Shown here piece after piece: positions 9,007 through 17,913 of a DNA stretch of 64,000 bases. The stretch is from Herbaspirillum huttiense (GTDB lineage: Bacteria; Pseudomonadota; Gammaproteobacteria; Burkholderiales; Burkholderiaceae_D). The DNA lies in NCBI RefSeq assembly GCF_004367745.1, contig NZ_CP037993.1, positions 5,146,001-5,210,000 on the forward strand. The letters run 5' to 3'. The position numbers and the translations under genes are program-made. Every line of letters starts with the position of its first letter. Positions within the stretch are counted from its first letter, which is position 1. The notes under the pieces were generated by a model that was not told the origin of the DNA, searched no databases, and saw only the letters and a list, made by a program, of their open reading frames with translations.

Positions 9007-9933
9007 ATGAAAAAGCATCAAAACAAAGAATTCCAATTCCAGCTTTCTAAAACGGCCGCGACAATTATGCTAGGTGCGCTTGGCATGGTTGCAGCTGCGG
9101 CAGCGACCGCGACGGAAGGCGGGAGCTCTATCTACCCGAACGGCGTGGATAACTTTGCTGCAGGTGCCATGCCGCCACCTGGTCTTTACGGCATGGTCTT
9201 CGGTCAGCACTACACAGCGGATCGCTTGAATGATAATAATGGAAATCGCGTCCCGTTGAATTTTAAACTTACCGCGGACGTCATCGCACCGCGGTTTATC
9301 TGGGTGACCAAGCAGAAAATTTTTGGCGGAGACCTGGCATTCCACGCCATCGTTCCACTGGTTAGCCTGGATGTCTCGGTAGGGGGAGCCAGCCAGCGTA
9401 AGAGCGGCCTTGGTGACATCACGACCGGATTCTCGCTTGGTTACCATCACAGCGAAAAGCTGCACACTCTTGTTGGTATCGATGCTTTCTTGCCAACCGG
9501 CGGCTACAACAAGGATGATCTCGCCAATATCGGCCGAAATTACTGGGCATTTGAGCCAGTGTACATCGCTACTTATATTGACCCCAAAGGCTTCAACGCA
9601 GACATCAAATTAGGCTACACCATCAATCGTCGGAATAACGACACCAATTACAAATCCGGCCAAGAATTTCACTTCGACTATGCGCTCGGATGGGGGCTCG
9701 ATAATGGCTGGACCGTCGGTGCTGGTGGCTACTACTATCAGCAGACTACCAACGATCAGAAAAATGGCGCTGATGTAGCCGACAATAAGGGGCGCGCTTT
9801 TGCAATCGGCCCTTCGGTCAAATATGACAGCGGAAAAGGCTGGTTCGTAACTGCCAAATGGCAGAAGGAAATGGCCGTTCAGAACCGTGCACAAGGTGAT
9901 GCTTTCTGGGTGAAAGCAGTCTTCCCTCTCTAA
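9007..9933 (+). CDS. Outer-membrane protein of the phenol meta-pathway family
   Basis: A 308-residue exported beta-barrel protein of the Phenol_MetA_deg (COG4313) type. A signal sequence (basic start, hydrophobic Ala-rich stretch to about residue 36) precedes alternating amphipathic strands rich in Tyr, Trp and Gly. FLPTGGYNKDD, NIGRNYWAFEP and a final FWVKAVFPL ending in an aromatic-then-hydrophobic signature are seen. Such proteins occur in aromatic degradation operons and are thought to help hydrophobic substrates cross the outer membrane. Position between the catabolic enzymes and the ABC importer fits that role. GAGAGGAGACA provides the ribosome site. Confidence 0.85.
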   Translation: MKKHQNKEFQFQLSKTAATIMLGALGMVAAAAATATEGGSSIYPNGVDNFAAGAMPPPGLYGMVFGQHYTADRLNDNNGNRVPLNFKLTADVIAPRFIWVTKQKIFGGDLAFHAIVPLVSLDVSVGGASQRKSGLGDITTGFSLGYHHSEKLHTLVGIDAFLPTGGYNKDDLANIGRNYWAFEPVYIATYIDPKGFNADIKLGYTINRRNNDTNYKSGQEFHFDYALGWGLDNGWTVGAGGYYYQQTTNDQKNGADVADNKGRAFAIGPSVKYDSGKGWFVTAKWQKEMAVQNRAQGDAFWVKAVFPL

Positions 9934-9953
9934 TTTCCATCGCATCTCAAGAA

Positions 9954-9981
9954 CAAGCCCCCTCTGCGGAGTCGGGGCTTG
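9954..9981 (+). terminator. Hairpin between porin-like gene and ABC importer
   Basis: CAAGCCCC pairs with GGGGCTTG over a 12-nt loop. No T-run follows, so it is more likely an attenuating or mRNA-stabilising hairpin that sets different expression for the importer genes than a full terminator. Confidence 0.5.
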
Positions 9982-10089
9982 CTGAATATCGCTCGTCTTC
10001 GGCATAACTAGCTTTAACTGCTACTAGCAGCGTTGCAATGGGCGTTAGCGGAGATGTCAGCCTTTCCGACAAATATAGGAGACTTGATT

Positions 10090-11400
10090 ATGAAAAAAAC
10101 GGGCCAACAGGATCTCGCGCTGAATCGCGATCGCCGTAGTGTCATACGCGCTTCCGCTGGCGCATTGCTGGCAATGGGTATCACGGCGTCGGGCTTCAGT
10201 AGAGTCGCATTCGCGGACAGCGGGCGGACCATTAAGATTGGTTATGTAACGCCAAAAACTGGCCCCTTAGCCGGGTTCGGTGAAGTGGATAAATTTGTGC
10301 TCGATAACATAGCCGGTTTGCTCAAGGCCGGGGTCGTGATCAATGGAAAATCACATCCTGTTGAAGTGATCGTCAAGGATAGCCAATCTAATCCAAACCG
10401 CGCCGCTGAAGTTGCAGCAGAGCTGATATTGAAGAACAAGATCGATCTGATGATCGTCGGTTCAACACCAGAGAATGCAAATCCGGTGTCGGATCAGTGC
10501 GAGCTGAATGGGGTGCCGTGCATCTCCACCACAACACCATGGCAGCCCTGGTTTTTCACTCGAGGCGGGAAGCCTGGCAAAGGATTCGACTGGACCTATC
10601 ACTTTTTCTGGGGGTTGGAGGACATCATCGCTGTCTTCACGAACATGTGGAAAGATGTGCCGACCAATAAAGTCGTCGGTTTGCTACTTGCCAATGATGG
10701 AGATGGAAATGCTTGGGGAGACTCTACATTAGGCCTTCCACCAGTATTGAAAAAGAAGGGGTATACGATTGTTGATCCCGGTCGCTATCAAAGCGGGCAA
10801 ACTGATTTTAGCGCTCAGATTTCGATGTTCAAAAAAGCCGGCGTTGAGATTGTCGCTGGTGTTCCTACTCCCCCCGATTTCAAGAATTTTTGGGTACAAG
10901 CACAGCAGCAAGGCTTTCATCCTAAGGTTGTTTCTGTTGGTAAGGCACTTGCATTTCCTGCCTCAGTAGACGCATTGGGAAATTCGGCAGGAGGCCTCTC
11001 TCAAGAACTCTGGTGGAGCCCAAATCGCCCATTCAAGTCATCTCTTACAGGGGTAACTGCACAGCAGTTTGCTAGAGCATACGAGTCCGAATCTAAGAAA
11101 CAATGGACTCAACCGCTAGGCTATGCACATGCCTTGTTTGAGGTGGCCATTGATGTATTGAAACGAACCAAGAACATCGATAGCAAGAGCGCCATCCGAG
11201 ATGCCGTTTTGGGTACCAAGTTGGAAACGATTATCGGACACGTTGAATGGGGTAACGGTCCAGTCAAAAATGTCGCCAAAACACCTCTGGTCAGCGGGCA
11301 ATGGGTGAAGTCAACTGCGCATCGGTACGAATTGATCGTAGTGAATAATGAGACCGCTCCTGAAATCCCAGTGCAGTCGAAGATCAAGCCTATCCCTTGA
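10090..11400 (+). CDS. ABC importer substrate-binding protein (HAAT family)
   Basis: A 436-residue periplasmic binding protein of the LivJ / Peripla_BP_6 family. The leader contains RDRRSVIRASAGALLAMG, a twin-arginine-like motif with a hydrophobic stretch, and ends near FADSG. The mature start IKIGYVTPKTGPLAGFGEVDKF is the family signature. GSTPENANPVSDQCELNGVPCIS follows in the ligand-binding region. The ATG at 10090 has AGGAG upstream. With the four following genes it forms a complete importer. Its location in an aromatic operon suggests an aromatic acid rather than leucine as ligand. Confidence 0.88.
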   Translation: MKKTGQQDLALNRDRRSVIRASAGALLAMGITASGFSRVAFADSGRTIKIGYVTPKTGPLAGFGEVDKFVLDNIAGLLKAGVVINGKSHPVEVIVKDSQSNPNRAAEVAAELILKNKIDLMIVGSTPENANPVSDQCELNGVPCISTTTPWQPWFFTRGGKPGKGFDWTYHFFWGLEDIIAVFTNMWKDVPTNKVVGLLLANDGDGNAWGDSTLGLPPVLKKKGYTIVDPGRYQSGQTDFSAQISMFKKAGVEIVAGVPTPPDFKNFWVQAQQQGFHPKVVSVGKALAFPASVDALGNSAGGLSQELWWSPNRPFKSSLTGVTAQQFARAYESESKKQWTQPLGYAHALFEVAIDVLKRTKNIDSKSAIRDAVLGTKLETIIGHVEWGNGPVKNVAKTPLVSGQWVKSTAHRYELIVVNNETAPEIPVQSKIKPIP

Positions 11401-11533
11401 TGTAAAGCGAGAGTTTGACAACGGCTTTGACGTACAAATCAGAAAAAAGCAAAAGTCGTTGTCGAGGTTAAAAACCCTGCATCAAATGATGCCTCCTCTG
11501 TTTTGAACGGCGGGGGAGCCGCAGGACACCCAC

Positions 11534-12256
11534 ATGACTGTACTTCTCTCCATAGAAAATGTATCAAAGAGTTTTGGGTCATTCCAGGTAACAAAGAATC
11601 TGACCTTTGATCTGAATGATGGCGAGGCCCTTGGAATTCTTGGGCCAAATGGAGCCGGCAAAACCACAATCTTCAACTTAATCTCGGGCGACTTGGCTGC
11701 AGACTCCGGGCGTATTGTCCTTGAGGACGTGGATATAACGAAGATGCGCCCGCACGCTCGATGCCGAAAGGGCATCGGGCGCTCTTATCAAATTGCATTG
11801 CCGTTTTCCGGTATGACGGTATTTGAGAACCTCCTGGTAGGGGCCTGCTTTGGAGGTGAAAAGCAGGGAGGTGAGGCAGAAGAGATCTGTATAGATGTAT
11901 TAAGTCGTACAGCTTTGATGGATAAGGCAAATCGCTTGGCTGGAAGCTTGACCCTTCTGGACCGAAAACGGCTTGAACTCGCGCGCGCCTTGGCAACCCA
12001 GCCACGGGTTCTTTTGCTTGATGAGATTGCTGGTGGATTGACGGAGCGAGAGGCACACGCACTTGTGGAGATGATTAATCAGATTCGAGCTGAAGGCATA
12101 TCCATCATCTGGATCGAGCATGTCGTACATGCTCTGATGGCAGTTGCCACTCGTTTGTTGGTTGTCAATTTCGGTGAAAAACTGGTCGAAGGTGAACCAC
12201 GTGAGGTGATGGAGAGCGCGGCGGTACGGCGTGTTTATATGGGGCTAGAAGCATGA
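11534..12256 (+). CDS. ABC importer ATPase, LivG type
   Basis: A 240-residue nucleotide-binding subunit. Walker A is GPNGAGKTT (about residues 37-45) and Walker B is RVLLLDEIAGGLT. The usual LSGGQ signature is replaced by LTLLDRKRLELARAL, a looser form seen in LivG-like proteins. The C-terminus ends near VRRVYMGLEA, as LivG proteins do. The stop overlaps the next start by ATGA, indicating translational coupling with the second ATPase. Confidence 0.9.
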   Translation: MTVLLSIENVSKSFGSFQVTKNLTFDLNDGEALGILGPNGAGKTTIFNLISGDLAADSGRIVLEDVDITKMRPHARCRKGIGRSYQIALPFSGMTVFENLLVGACFGGEKQGGEAEEICIDVLSRTALMDKANRLAGSLTLLDRKRLELARALATQPRVLLLDEIAGGLTEREAHALVEMINQIRAEGISIIWIEHVVHALMAVATRLLVVNFGEKLVEGEPREVMESAAVRRVYMGLEA

Positions 12257-12951
12257 CTTTGCTGACAACCAAAGGTTTAGAGGCCTTTTACGGGGATTTT
12301 CAAGCGCTGTTTGGGATTGACTTTGATGTGCGAGAAGGCGAATCGATTGCAATTATTGGCGCTAACGGCGCCGGCAAATCCACCTTTTTGAAGACCATTT
12401 GCGGACAATTGTCGGCTCCGCGGGATGCGGTGGTATTGGCAGGAGAGCCGATTGGCGGAAGAGCGCCAAATGATATCGTCAGTCGCGGGATCGCCATGGT
12501 GCCAGAAGGTCGGCGGCTGTTTAGCAGCCTTAGCGTCGAAGAGAATCTTGTGACTGGAACTTTTTCGGGGCGTCGAGGGAGTTGGAATCTTGAGCGCGTC
12601 TACGAGCTGTTTCCTGTGTTGAAGGAAAAGCGCCGTCAGCGCGGCACGACACTCTCGGGCGGGCAACAACAGATGGTGGCGATCGGGCGAGCGCTGATGG
12701 CCAACCCTCGCGTCCTTATCTGCGACGAGATATCACTGGGGCTAGCTCCGGTGGTGGTCAAAGACATTTACGACGCCTTCCCAAAGATCATGGAGGAGGG
12801 CCTATCCGTCATCATCGTCGAACAAGATATCGACACGGCATTACGAGTCTCCGATCGTGTCTACTGTTTCATGCACGGGCAGGTTTCGCTAGCAGGAAAG
12901 CCTGTTGATTTGCGTCGTGAACAGATATCCAACGCTTATTTCGGCATCTAA
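12253..12951 (+). CDS. ABC importer ATPase, LivF type
   Basis: A 232-residue ATPase with Walker A GANGAGKST, signature LSGGQQQMVAIGRAL, Walker B RVLICDEISLGLAP and the LivF ending NAYFGI. It pairs with the upstream LivG-type protein to power the two permeases. Translation is coupled to the preceding gene by a 4-base overlap, and the permease gene begins 11 bases downstream. Confidence 0.92.
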   Translation: MTLLTTKGLEAFYGDFQALFGIDFDVREGESIAIIGANGAGKSTFLKTICGQLSAPRDAVVLAGEPIGGRAPNDIVSRGIAMVPEGRRLFSSLSVEENLVTGTFSGRRGSWNLERVYELFPVLKEKRRQRGTTLSGGQQQMVAIGRALMANPRVLICDEISLGLAPVVVKDIYDAFPKIMEEGLSVIIVEQDIDTALRVSDRVYCFMHGQVSLAGKPVDLRREQISNAYFGI

Positions 12952-12961
12952 CGGGGGCGCC

Positions 12962-13840
12962 ATGTACAGTTTTTCTGAGTGGATGGACACGCTTGTCCAG
13001 GGGACGTTAACCGGTGGCTTGTATGCTTTGTTTGCCATCGGATTGTCATTGACGTATGGGGTAATGCGGTTGGTCAATATCGCACATGGTGATTTTATTA
13101 TCTTAGCCGCATACATCGCGTTGGCCATCGGTGGCGCTACAGGGTTACATCCCTTTGCGACCTTACCGATCGTAGTTCTCGTCATGTTCGCGATAGGCTA
13201 CTCTTTGCAGCGGATTGTTCTGAATCGAACGCTTGGTCAAGACATTCTTCCGCCTTTGCTGGTCACGTTCGGTATGTCGATTCTTGTTCAGAATGCCCTT
13301 TTAGAGGGATTCTCCGCTGATACAAATTCATTGCAGATCGGTGACTTTGGTACCGCTAGTGTTCAATTCAGCCATAATCTGATCATTGGCTTACTGCCAC
13401 TCCTTATCTTTGTCAGCGCAGTAGTACTCACAGCGATGATCACTCTCCTGTTCAAGAAGACTACTCTTGGAATTGTGTTCAGGGCCGCATCCGATGATCA
13501 GCAAACAGCTCAATTGGTCGGGATTAAAAACCGCCACGCTTACGGATTGGCGATGGGGATTGCTTTCGCGTTAATGGCAGTGGGTGGTGTGTTTTTAGGA
13601 GCCAAGACGTCGTTCACACCGGATATGGGCCCCAGTTTCTTACTGTATGCCTTTGAGTCAGTTGTAATCGGTGGGCTGGGGTCGTTCTGGGGCACTTTTT
13701 TGGGCGCCATTTTGCTCGGGATTGCACAAGGGATTGGCTACAAATTCAATCCGGGATGGGGAATTCTGGCAGGTCATTTGCTCTTCCTTGTCGTCCTCTT
13801 GTTTAAGCCCACAGGTCTCTTTGCGAAGACACAATCATGA
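12962..13840 (+). CDS. ABC importer permease, LivH type
   Basis: A 292-residue inner-membrane protein with about eight hydrophobic helices. It opens FSEWMDTLVQGTLTGGLYALFAIGLSLTYGVMRLVNIAHGDF, the hallmark of LivH permeases, and carries the cytoplasmic loop LGIVFRAASDDQQTAQLVGI that contacts the ATPases. The ATG at 12962 was chosen over an upstream in-frame start inside livF. The stop overlaps the next start by ATGA. Confidence 0.92.
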   Translation: MYSFSEWMDTLVQGTLTGGLYALFAIGLSLTYGVMRLVNIAHGDFIILAAYIALAIGGATGLHPFATLPIVVLVMFAIGYSLQRIVLNRTLGQDILPPLLVTFGMSILVQNALLEGFSADTNSLQIGDFGTASVQFSHNLIIGLLPLLIFVSAVVLTAMITLLFKKTTLGIVFRAASDDQQTAQLVGIKNRHAYGLAMGIAFALMAVGGVFLGAKTSFTPDMGPSFLLYAFESVVIGGLGSFWGTFLGAILLGIAQGIGYKFNPGWGILAGHLLFLVVLLFKPTGLFAKTQS

Positions 13841-14859
13841 TTCCAACAACCACCCTAAACTACACTGTCACGAGCAATACTAAGCCGCTGCAGTTAATCA
13901 CATCGATTGCTCTTGTGTGCGGCATTCTTATTTCCCTACCTTTCTGGGCCGACCCGAGCACGTTGCGCCTTTTAGTGGAATTCATGTGCTATTTAGTGCT
14001 GGCGCAAATGTGGAATTTCTTGGCCGGGTATGGAGGCTTGCTCTCCATTGGGCAGCAAGCCTTTGTTGGAATTGGTGGCTACGCATTGTTCGTCGCAGCT
14101 AATCATGGACACATCAATCCATTTGTCTCGGTATTGTTAGGAGGCGTGGTTGCAGCATTGTTCGCAATTCCTACCTCAAAAGTGGTGTTTCGCCTCCATG
14201 GTGGTTATTTTGCTGTTTGCACCTGGGTAGTCGCTGAAGTATATCGGCTAGGAGTATCGAACGTGGCGCTCGTGGGGGGCGGGTCAGGGCAGAGTTTGAC
14301 GGCAATGAGTGCAATACCAAAGTCTCTACGTGAGTCGACGACATATTGGATTGCCTGCGCTATGGCTATAGGCTCGGTGGCATTCATCTACGTTCTTTTA
14401 CGTTCGCGCTTTGGCTTGGCGTTAACTGCCATTCGTGATAGCGAGGTCGCGTCTGAAAGCCAGGGCATCAATGTCGCACGCGTGAAGTTTTACGTTTACA
14501 TATTGTCGGCATTTGGCTCCGGCCTCGCTGGAGCGTTGTACTACCTAAATGTGCTGCGTATCGCACCAGGATCCGCATTCGATCTTGCGTGGGGGGTATC
14601 CGCGATCTTTATTGTCGTGATCGGTGGCATTGGAACAATTGAAGGGCCAATTATCGGTGCAATCATCTTTTTTGCCATGCGAGAGCTACTGGCAGATTAT
14701 GGTAGCTGGTATCTGATGCTCATGGGATTGCTTGCAATTGTAGTGATGTTGAAATGGCCGAAGGGAATTTGGGGAAGCCTGCAGCAGCGATACAACGTCA
14801 GTATTTTCCCCGTGCGTCGACATGTGGTGGCGAACAGTGAAAATACGCATGAGAAATGA
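13837..14859 (+). CDS. ABC importer permease, LivM type
   Basis: A 340-residue multi-spanning permease that completes the importer. LAQMWNFLAGYGGLLSIGQQAFVGIGGYALF is the LivM signature, and the loop LTAIRDSEVASESQGINVARVKFYVYILSAFGSGLAGALYY matches the ATPase-contact region. The C-terminus WPKGIWGSLQQRY is typical. It is the last gene of the catabolic operon, and no obvious terminator follows. Confidence 0.92.
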   Translation: MIPTTTLNYTVTSNTKPLQLITSIALVCGILISLPFWADPSTLRLLVEFMCYLVLAQMWNFLAGYGGLLSIGQQAFVGIGGYALFVAANHGHINPFVSVLLGGVVAALFAIPTSKVVFRLHGGYFAVCTWVVAEVYRLGVSNVALVGGGSGQSLTAMSAIPKSLRESTTYWIACAMAIGSVAFIYVLLRSRFGLALTAIRDSEVASESQGINVARVKFYVYILSAFGSGLAGALYYLNVLRIAPGSAFDLAWGVSAIFIVVIGGIGTIEGPIIGAIIFFAMRELLADYGSWYLMLMGLLAIVVMLKWPKGIWGSLQQRYNVSIFPVRRHVVANSENTHEK

Positions 14860-15295
14860 GGATAGTAAAGCGAGCTTGCTGAGCGCGAGGTAGCGGATTC
14901 ACCAAATAGTCTCGGGCTTCTGCTTCTTTGGCGGTGTCGCCGCGCTGGGACCAGGAAGGGATCGATGCATCAAGGAAACGGCCCTGTAGGGTCAGATTAA
15001 AGCAGTTCAAAAGCCATCTCCGATGCCGATCTATCGGTTTCAAGGGAGATGGCTTTGACAACTGTCAGTCAGGAATAGACTGGTCGAGATTAGCAGACAT
15101 TCGGGAAGAACTTAACTGCATGTGGGATGCGCTCAAGGTTGAGCCAATCGGTATCGTCGCTTATCGTGACGGGGCATCTGTCACTGCCCACTTCACCGAT
15201 ATATCACTTCCGAACGGACTGAAGGAGGCGCTGATGCTCCATCCATGGCTTCGTACTGTTGATTTGCTCGCAGATTTGACCCTCTCCATTTGACC
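14860..15295. other. Gene-poor stretch after the catabolic operon
   Basis: No gene can be supported. A + strand frame ending at 15293 contains IDWSRLADIREELNCMWDALKVEPIGIVAYRDG-type sequence that looks protein-like. It has no recognisable family or convincing start, and may be a gene tail whose front was lost. Confidence 0.35.
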
Positions 15296-15430
15296 CACCT
15301 TCCACTCTCGTCCGAATGCCGCCACGCGGTCATAGGAGCCCTCGTAGCCGAGAGTTCTCAAGTCGAGAAACATCTGTTTAAGTGTTCTGCGTTGCTTGCG
15401 CGATTTCGCGGATTCCAACTTCCGCAGCAA
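15296..15430 (-). pseudogene. IS21-family transposase (IstA) fragment
   Basis: The - strand encodes RKQRRTLKQMFLDLRTLGYEGSYDRVAAFGREWK, the conserved stretch of IstA transposases just before the catalytic core. Homology stops on both sides, so about 45 codons of a full-length (about 500-residue) gene remain. It marks a past IS21 insertion within the transposon. Confidence 0.7.
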
Positions 15431-15628
15431 GATGTTTGAGGACCCGCAGAGCAGCTACAAAAAGGGATTAGAAGCGCTTCCCGAGCTGAAAAAGGATGGC
15501 CTAGATGCCTTCGAGGTTGCCAGCGATAAGGACAGCCAGTGGGGGTAAAAAGGGCAATGGCGCCACGTTGACGCAAAATTATAATGCAGTATATTTGACT
15601 AGCAGGCTTGCTGAATTTGGAGAGTAAC

Positions 15629-15820
15629 ATGGACATACAAGAAGATATCGACCTCTCGATTGCCCTGAGAAAATTGCATCGGCTACAACTTGAGGAGGGC
15701 GATCTGGGGGCTTCTTACTGGCTGTCAATCTCAAACCTACTTAAGAGTGCGATGGAGTACCGAGAGAGGGCGCTTGAGGCTGAACGAAAACTGCGAAAAA
15801 TTCGCCATCTTTGCGAATAA
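15629..15820 (+). CDS. Small hypothetical protein (63 aa)
   Basis: The ORF starts at ATG 15629 after GGAGAGTAAC, a good ribosome site, and encodes MDIQEDIDLSIALRK and an amphipathic, charged helix-rich protein ending EAERKLRKIRHLCE. No family is recognised. Its stop (TAA) overlaps the start of the next small ORF as TAATG, which suggests translational coupling. It lies between the cargo and the transposition genes, where accessory or regulatory genes of Tn7-like elements are often found. Function unknown. Confidence 0.55.
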   Translation: MDIQEDIDLSIALRKLHRLQLEEGDLGASYWLSISNLLKSAMEYRERALEAERKLRKIRHLCE

Positions 15821-15960
15821 TGGATCAACTTTTGTCCAATGAAGTTCTCATCGATTCAGACCGCATCTGGCTTACTCCGTACCTTAGCCGGGTCCGAATC
15901 CTCAAAACGCCCTTGAAGTCGTTTCGTGACCACGGCTGTGGCGGAGCAATGGCAGCATAG
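15820..15960 (+). CDS. Very small hypothetical ORF (46 aa) coupled to the preceding one
   Basis: The ORF opens with ATG at 15820 overlapping the previous stop (TAATG) and reads MDQLLSNEVLIDSDRIWLTPYLSRVRILKT, ending GGAMAA. No family is recognised and it might be non-coding. Coupling to a preceding ORF with a good ribosome site is the only support. Confidence 0.3.
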   Translation: MDQLLSNEVLIDSDRIWLTPYLSRVRILKTPLKSFRDHGCGGAMAA

Positions 15961-16099
15961 CTAATGAGCGCAGAGGGCTTTGCGCAGGAAGACTTATCTA
16001 ACATCTCCCATCAAGGGTCAACCTGGTATCCCTACGTTTTCGTCCTTACTGTCATACGCGGGTTGGTCCTACCAAAGTCCTTCCATCAAAGCTCCCATC

Positions 16100-16118
16100 A
16101 GATTTCACTGTGAAATCT
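16100..16118. promoter_or_regulatory. 19-bp palindrome upstream of tniQ
   Basis: AGATTTCACTGTGAAATCT has two perfect 9-bp arms around one central base. It lies 145 bp before tniQ in an otherwise empty 300-bp stretch (15961-16262) and is a plausible operator. The octamer CTCCCATC occurs at about 16006 and 16092, with CTCCCACT near 16177. The regulator is unknown; no regulator gene is recognised beside it. Confidence 0.5.
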
Positions 16119-16262
16119 TCCGCGAAGACTCCACCTGATAGCAGGTTCGCGCAGAGTATCTAAAGCAGCGACCAAGCTCCCACTAGAATACCAATCTCTT
16201 GTCCGCAAGGCGCTTCCATTCCGCTAACATCTGACCTTCCGCAAATTCGTATACGTCTTCAA

Positions 16263-17870
16263 TTGAAAAAGGTACTTCTCCCCTATTGTCCTGGCCCCTA
16301 TCCTGGAGAGATCGTTGGCTCTTGGCTTTCTCGTCTTAAAGCTCACAATACTCAAGGTATTTGGGGCTCTCTTCTAACAGAATTCGGAGTACAGAACTAC
16401 TCGTTCATCAGCGGTTTAGATCTTGCAGAGTACAGCCCACGAGTCAAAGCATTGTTGGAGTTTCTGGGTGTATCAAACACCGAAGCCTTGGCAGAACATT
16501 CGACCACTCCTTTCCACCTTGCGCTATGTTCAACACCCACTAAAGGTAGGTCCCGCCAATTGAATGCGCTACGGTACTACTGCCACATTTGTATGGAGCA
16601 GGATATCGACCTTTATGGGGAACCATATTGGCACACTGAGCACCAGATAAAAAACGTGAGAGTTTGCCGCAAGCACACCATCGCGCTGAGCATTAGCTGT
16701 CCAAACTGCAATCTCAAGGTGGGCTACAACCATTTGGATCTTCCGACGCCGCTGACTCATATCTGTCATTGCGGCACTGATCGACGAAATGAAAAAAGTA
16801 AAAGCATAAACAAAGATCATCTGTTACATCGTCTTTCGGTCTTTAGCTACGAAGCTTTGCAAGAACGGCACGTAGACTGGACTCAAGAGCAAGTTCTAGG
16901 GTATTTAAAATCAAGAATCAATCACCGGCGTCAATTGACCGAATTATTCGATCGTGACTGGCACTGTCACGATGAGATCAAAATGAATTGGTCGAGTACC
17001 GAGCCACTGAAGAAACTCAGCGCTCACGCAATCTCTGCAGCCCTCGTATCATGGGGGCTTGACTATCCAACGGCAACTGATGAATTTCGCCGATTTAATG
17101 TAGCCTCGTCTTCGAACGAGCCTGCACTCAGACTTACCCCTCACTACAAAATCAAGTCCTTGCAGTGTGCCAAAGATTCCATGATCGAGTTCAGAAGAAG
17201 GAACCCTCATCTGATTCCTTCTCACAACAAGCCCGCCTACGAATTTTTGCGGATTCACGACCCAAAGTGGCTTCTCACAATAGGGTCAAGGATCACCGAA
17301 ATTCCGTCTATCGAATCAGATCGCGCGAAGATACTCTCTGCCTTTAATAATGGCAAAAACCCTCACGGCGCCACCGAATTCTTCCGCGCTCAGTTTCGAG
17401 ACTCTACCTGGTATAAAAAGATAATGTATGAGAGAAAAGTCAGAACAAGTTCCCAGCGGTCTGAAAGAATGAAAGCGGTAAGCGCATCCGTGTCTAATGA
17501 ACGTATTGCCCTTATCGAATCTGCTATAGCAACCTATGTTGAAAGTAGTTTTCCTCCGCGAAAAATCACGGCGGAAAATATATCCTTATTGACCGGGCTG
17601 ACGAATGCTCAAATCGGCATAGTGATGAAGAGAAATGCGGCCCTTCAAGAAGCTCGAGACAATGCAAACATAAAATTGACGGAGCGCCATATCGTCCGCG
17701 TATTCGATGCACTATCAGATGAGAAGACAGATTTCTCCGTTACTTCGTTAGCGGCTAAATGCGGAATTTTCAGCAATCCCGCGAACCTAAATTACATAAT
17801 TACGGTGCTGAAAAATCACGGAAGGGCTTGCAAATACCACTCGAAAAAGTTCGAGAATATTGCTAGCTAG
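16263..17870 (+). CDS. tniQ: Second TniQ-family targeting protein
   Basis: A 535-residue TniQ/TnsD-family protein, the class that picks the insertion target and recruits TnsC. The N-terminus PYPGEIVGSWLSRLKAHN is the family signature. Zinc-finger residues follow: YYCHIC (about 105-110), VCRKH, CPNC and ICHC. The C-terminal part, with several helix-turn-helix-like stretches (ISLLTGLTNAQIGIVM), is probably the DNA-reading region and does not resemble the other TniQ protein of the element. The only available start is TTG at 16263 with no clear ribosome site, so the start is uncertain. It is convergent with tnsD (44-bp gap) and separately transcribed, hinting at an alternative target pathway. Confidence 0.85.
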   Translation: MKKVLLPYCPGPYPGEIVGSWLSRLKAHNTQGIWGSLLTEFGVQNYSFISGLDLAEYSPRVKALLEFLGVSNTEALAEHSTTPFHLALCSTPTKGRSRQLNALRYYCHICMEQDIDLYGEPYWHTEHQIKNVRVCRKHTIALSISCPNCNLKVGYNHLDLPTPLTHICHCGTDRRNEKSKSINKDHLLHRLSVFSYEALQERHVDWTQEQVLGYLKSRINHRRQLTELFDRDWHCHDEIKMNWSSTEPLKKLSAHAISAALVSWGLDYPTATDEFRRFNVASSSNEPALRLTPHYKIKSLQCAKDSMIEFRRRNPHLIPSHNKPAYEFLRIHDPKWLLTIGSRITEIPSIESDRAKILSAFNNGKNPHGATEFFRAQFRDSTWYKKIMYERKVRTSSQRSERMKAVSASVSNERIALIESAIATYVESSFPPRKITAENISLLTGLTNAQIGIVMKRNAALQEARDNANIKLTERHIVRVFDALSDEKTDFSVTSLAAKCGIFSNPANLNYIITVLKNHGRACKYHSKKFENIAS

Positions 17871-17913
17871 CGGCGGGATTTTCGCAGAATTATGAGGGGC
17901 TGTGCTCGATAAC

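Noticed and set aside
14928..15293. 121-codon + strand ORF after the importer genes
   Set aside because: Its first half looks non-coding and no start is supported. Mentioned only as possible gene debris.
15960..16262. CRISPR array or guide RNA next to tniQ (CRISPR-associated transposon)
   Set aside because: No regularly spaced repeats of 25-40 bp and no cas gene are visible anywhere in the element. Only a palindrome and short CTCCCATC strings are present.
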